Source: Streptomyces albipurpureus (GTDB lineage: Bacteria > Actinomycetota > Actinomycetes > Streptomycetales > Streptomycetaceae). Taken from it: 64,000 nucleotides of DNA. The stretch is from assembly GCF_023701525.1 (NCBI RefSeq), contig NZ_JAMQAW010000006.1:181266-245265 (forward strand), in the 5' to 3' direction. Both the position numbers and the translations under genes were made by a program. This document shows, piece by piece, positions 62,153 to 64,000 of the stretch. Numbering within the stretch: the stretch's first letter is position 1; each line of letters opens with the position of its first letter. A model generated the notes under the pieces. It made no database searches. It was not told the origin of the DNA and saw only the letters and a program-made list of their open reading frames with translations.

Positions 62153-63454
62153 TTACTCCCCTTCAACACGCATGATGCTGGCGACACCGCGGACGGTGTC
62201 GAGCCTCCGCAACGCTTCGACGGTCCCGGAGAGGGCGGCGTCGAGCGCACGGTGAGTGACGACGACGAGCGAAGCCTCGCCGCCTCCGTCCGGGCGTCCT
62301 TGCTGGCGAACGGTGTCGATCGACACCCCGTGCTCGGCGAAGACCGTAGCGACCTGGGCGAGCACACCCGGTTTGTCGGCCACGTCGAGACTGATGTGGT
62401 ACCGCGTGACCACATCGCCCATGGGGCTCACGGGCAGCTGGGTGTACGCGGACTCGCCCGGGCCCGTGGCGTCGGCGAGCTTGTTGCGGCAGACGGCCAC
62501 CAGATCGCCGAGCACCGCGGACGCGGTCGGCGCGCCGCCCGCCCCCGGTCCGTAGAACATCAGCTGCCCGGCGGCCTCCGCCTCGACGAAGACCGCGTTG
62601 TACGCCTCGCGGACGGAGGCCAGCGGGTGGCTGAGCGGAATCATCGCGGGGTGCACCCGCGCGGTGACCGATCGGCCGTCGGCGGCCCGCTCGCAGATGG
62701 CGAGCAGCTTGACGGTGCAGCCCATCCGGCGGGCTGAGGCCATATCGGCCGAGGTGACCTCGGTGAGGCCCTCGCGGTAGACGTCGTCGAGGCGCACCCG
62801 GGTGTGGAAGGCGATCCCGGCGAGGATGGCGGCCTTGGCCGCCGCGTCGAAGCCCTCGACATCGGCGGTCGGATCGGCCTCGGCGTAGCCGAGCGCGGTG
62901 GCCTCGTCGAGCGCCTCGGAGTAGCCGGCGCCGGAGTTGTCCATCTTGTCGAGGATGAAGTTGGTGGTGCCGTTCACGATGCCGACGACCCGGTTGACCT
63001 TGTCCCCCGCGAGGGACTCGCGCAGCGGTCGGATCAGTGGGATGGCTCCGGCGACGGCGGCCTCGAAGTAGAGGTCGCGGCCGTGCTTCTCGGCGGCGGC
63101 GTAGAGCGTGGCACCGTCTTCGGCGAGGAGGGCCTTGTTGGCGGAGACCACGGACGCACCATGCTCGAAAGCGGTGGTGATCAGGGCGCGGGCGGGCTCG
63201 ATACCGCCGATGACCTCGATGACGACGTCGATGTCACCCCGTTTGACCAGGGCGGTGGCGTCGGTGGTGATGAGGGAGGGATCGATCCCCTCCCTGACCC
63301 GATCGGGGCGGCGGACGGCTACGCCAGCCAGTTCCACCGGGGCACCGATCCTGGCCGCGAGGTCATCGGCGTGCGTCGTCATGATGCGCGCCACCTCTGA
63401 GCCGACCACTCCACAGCCCAGCAGCGCCACCTTCAGCGGACGCGTACGCATCAT
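62153..63454 (-). CDS. hom: Homoserine dehydrogenase with ACT domain
   Basis: A 433-residue enzyme. The NAD(P) motif is [47 protein letters not shown] and [15 protein letters not shown] lead into the catalytic domain. The C-terminal ACT domain (about 350-433, [20 protein letters not shown]) is expected to bind threonine for feedback control. It reduces aspartate semialdehyde to homoserine. It is the first gene of hom-thrC and lies 97 bp downstream of lysA. Confidence 0.97.
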   Translation of the reverse strand: MMRTRPLKVALLGCGVVGSEVARIMTTHADDLAARIGAPVELAGVAVRRPDRVREGIDPSLITTDATALVKRGDIDVVIEVIGGIEPARALITTAFEHGASVVSANKALLAEDGATLYAAAEKHGRDLYFEAAVAGAIPLIRPLRESLAGDKVNRVVGIVNGTTNFILDKMDNSGAGYSEALDEATALGYAEADPTADVEGFDAAAKAAILAGIAFHTRVRLDDVYREGLTEVTSADMASARRMGCTVKLLAICERAADGRSVTARVHPAMIPLSHPLASVREAYNAVFVEAEAAGQLMFYGPGAGGAPTASAVLGDLVAVCRNKLADATGPGESAYTQLPVSPMGDVVTRYHISLDVADKPGVLAQVATVFAEHGVSIDTVRQQGRPDGGGEASLVVVTHRALDAALSGTVEALRRLDTVRGVASIMRVEGE

Positions 63455-63500
63455 CCGACCTCGCTTCTCATCACTTCAAAGGGTTGGACCAGTCTCACTC

Positions 63501-63531
63501 ACCGGACGGAAGTTTCTATCCCCCGTCCGGT
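63501..63531. terminator. Inverted repeat between lysA and hom
   Basis: ACCGGACGG (63501-63509) pairs with CCGTCCGGT (63523-63531) around a 13-base A/T-rich loop. It lies about 20 bp after the lysA stop and 47 bp before hom, and may be a partial terminator or attenuator. Confidence 0.5.
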
Positions 63532-63551
63532 ATGCGAGACATCTATCTCAC

Positions 63552-64000
63552 TCAACCGACGTCCAGACGCAGGAGATCTTCCTCCGTCTCACGCCGGACG
63601 ATCACTCGCGCCCCACCCTCCCGAACAGCCACGACGGGAGGCTTGAGCGCGTGGTTGTAGTTGCTGGCCATCGATCGGCAGTACGCACCGGTCGCGGGTA
63701 CGGCGATCAGGTCGCCGGGTGCGAGGTCAGCGGGCAAGAACGCGTCCTTGACCACGATGTCCCCGCTCTCACAGTGCTTGCCGACGACTCGGGAGAGCAT
63801 CGGCGCGGCATCGGAGGCCCGGGAAACCAGTACCACGCTGTACTCGGCGTCGTACAACGCGGTCCGGATATTGTCCGACATCCCGCCATCCACGCTGACA
63901 TAGGTACGCAATCCCTCCAGCGGCTTGACCGTACCGACCTCGTACAGCGTGAACGCGGTGGGACCGACGATGGCACGGCCCGGTTCAACGGAGATCCGGG
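63552..64000 (-). CDS. lysA: Diaminopimelate decarboxylase (partial, 5' part off the right edge)
   Basis: The last 149 codons of a fold type III PLP decarboxylase are visible. [20 protein letters not shown] is the glycine/Arg loop, [20 protein letters not shown] is the DGG-xx-DNxRPALY motif, and [12 protein letters not shown] holds the catalytic Cys and Tyr/Asn region. The enzyme makes lysine from meso-diaminopimelate. With hom and thrC downstream on the same strand, it belongs to a run of aspartate-family genes. About two thirds of the protein are outside the window. Confidence 0.95.
   Translation of the reverse strand, partial: RISVEPGRAIVGPTAFTLYEVGTVKPLEGLRTYVSVDGGMSDNIRTALYDAEYSVVLVSRASDAAPMLSRVVGKHCESGDIVVKDAFLPADLAPGDLIAVPATGAYCRSMASNYNHALKPPVVAVREGGARVIVRRETEEDLLRLDVG

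Overview
The window is a high-GC actinobacterial chromosome segment, almost certainly Streptomyces. It carries the tip-growth coiled-coil genes scy and filP, the actinobacterial mismatch endonuclease nucS, an actinobacterial atp operon ending in a cluster with prfA, prmC, rpmE and rho, and a secreted chitinase with the streptomycete chitin-responsive direct-repeat promoter. From memory the gene order resembles the chromosomal core region of S. coelicolor around scy (SCO5397) and filP (SCO5396). No prophage, insertion sequence, tRNA, rRNA or CRISPR array was recognised.

Left part (1-12.2 kb): the 5' part of icmA (B12-dependent isobutyryl-CoA mutase) reads off the left edge, preceded by a perfect 24-bp operator-like palindrome, a small DUF3817 membrane protein and a MarR regulator. 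A second DUF3817 gene, a tandem triplet of AIM24-family genes and a second MarR gene follow. A repeat-rich non-coding block then leads to a two-component system (acidic sensor kinase plus OmpR-type regulator) divergent from an Asp-rich PepSY exported protein. Next come meaB (mutase chaperone), a thiolase and mce (methylmalonyl-CoA epimerase). Together with the 3-hydroxyacyl-CoA dehydrogenase at 28.3 kb and the cobalamin adenosyltransferase at 31.6 kb, these make a dispersed neighbourhood for C4 acyl-CoA and methylmalonyl-CoA metabolism.

Middle part (12.2-38 kb): scy and filP organise the hyphal tip. Two paralogous ABC exporter pairs, a zinc-ribbon protein, a flavin-dependent monooxygenase-like protein, a conserved hypothetical and nucS follow. 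A large membrane-anchored STAND-like ATPase with a Walker A Arg lies next to a STAS protein lacking the phosphorylatable Ser. After these come the hydroxyacyl-CoA dehydrogenase, a TetR regulator divergent from a DrrAB-type exporter, and the cobalamin adenosyltransferase. A NarL-type two-component system sits upstream of a three-domain GH18 chitinase, and a DUF2550 protein closes the section.

Right part (38-64 kb): the complete F1Fo ATP synthase operon (atpIBEFHAGDC, minus strand) has Rex/Crp-like palindromes upstream and a strong terminator after atpC. Upstream lie a WecA/MraY-type glycosyl-1-phosphate transferase, a serine hydroxymethyltransferase, a second copy of the repeat-rich block, then a low-MW phosphatase homologue lacking its nucleophilic Cys, tsaC, prmC, prfA and rpmE (translation termination and tRNA modification). 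An LCP ligase, a secreted trypsin/FG-GAP protein, rho with a long disordered insert, thrB, and the hom-thrC pair with the end of lysA (aspartate-family amino acids) complete the window.

The most unusual features are: an 86-bp non-coding element present twice almost unchanged with interleaved complementary arms; the Cys-to-Ser low-MW phosphatase; the STAS/STAND pair with altered key residues; the icmA operator overlapping a likely leaderless start; the Rex-like site upstream of atp; and an exact one-unit (51-codon) tandem duplication in scy.
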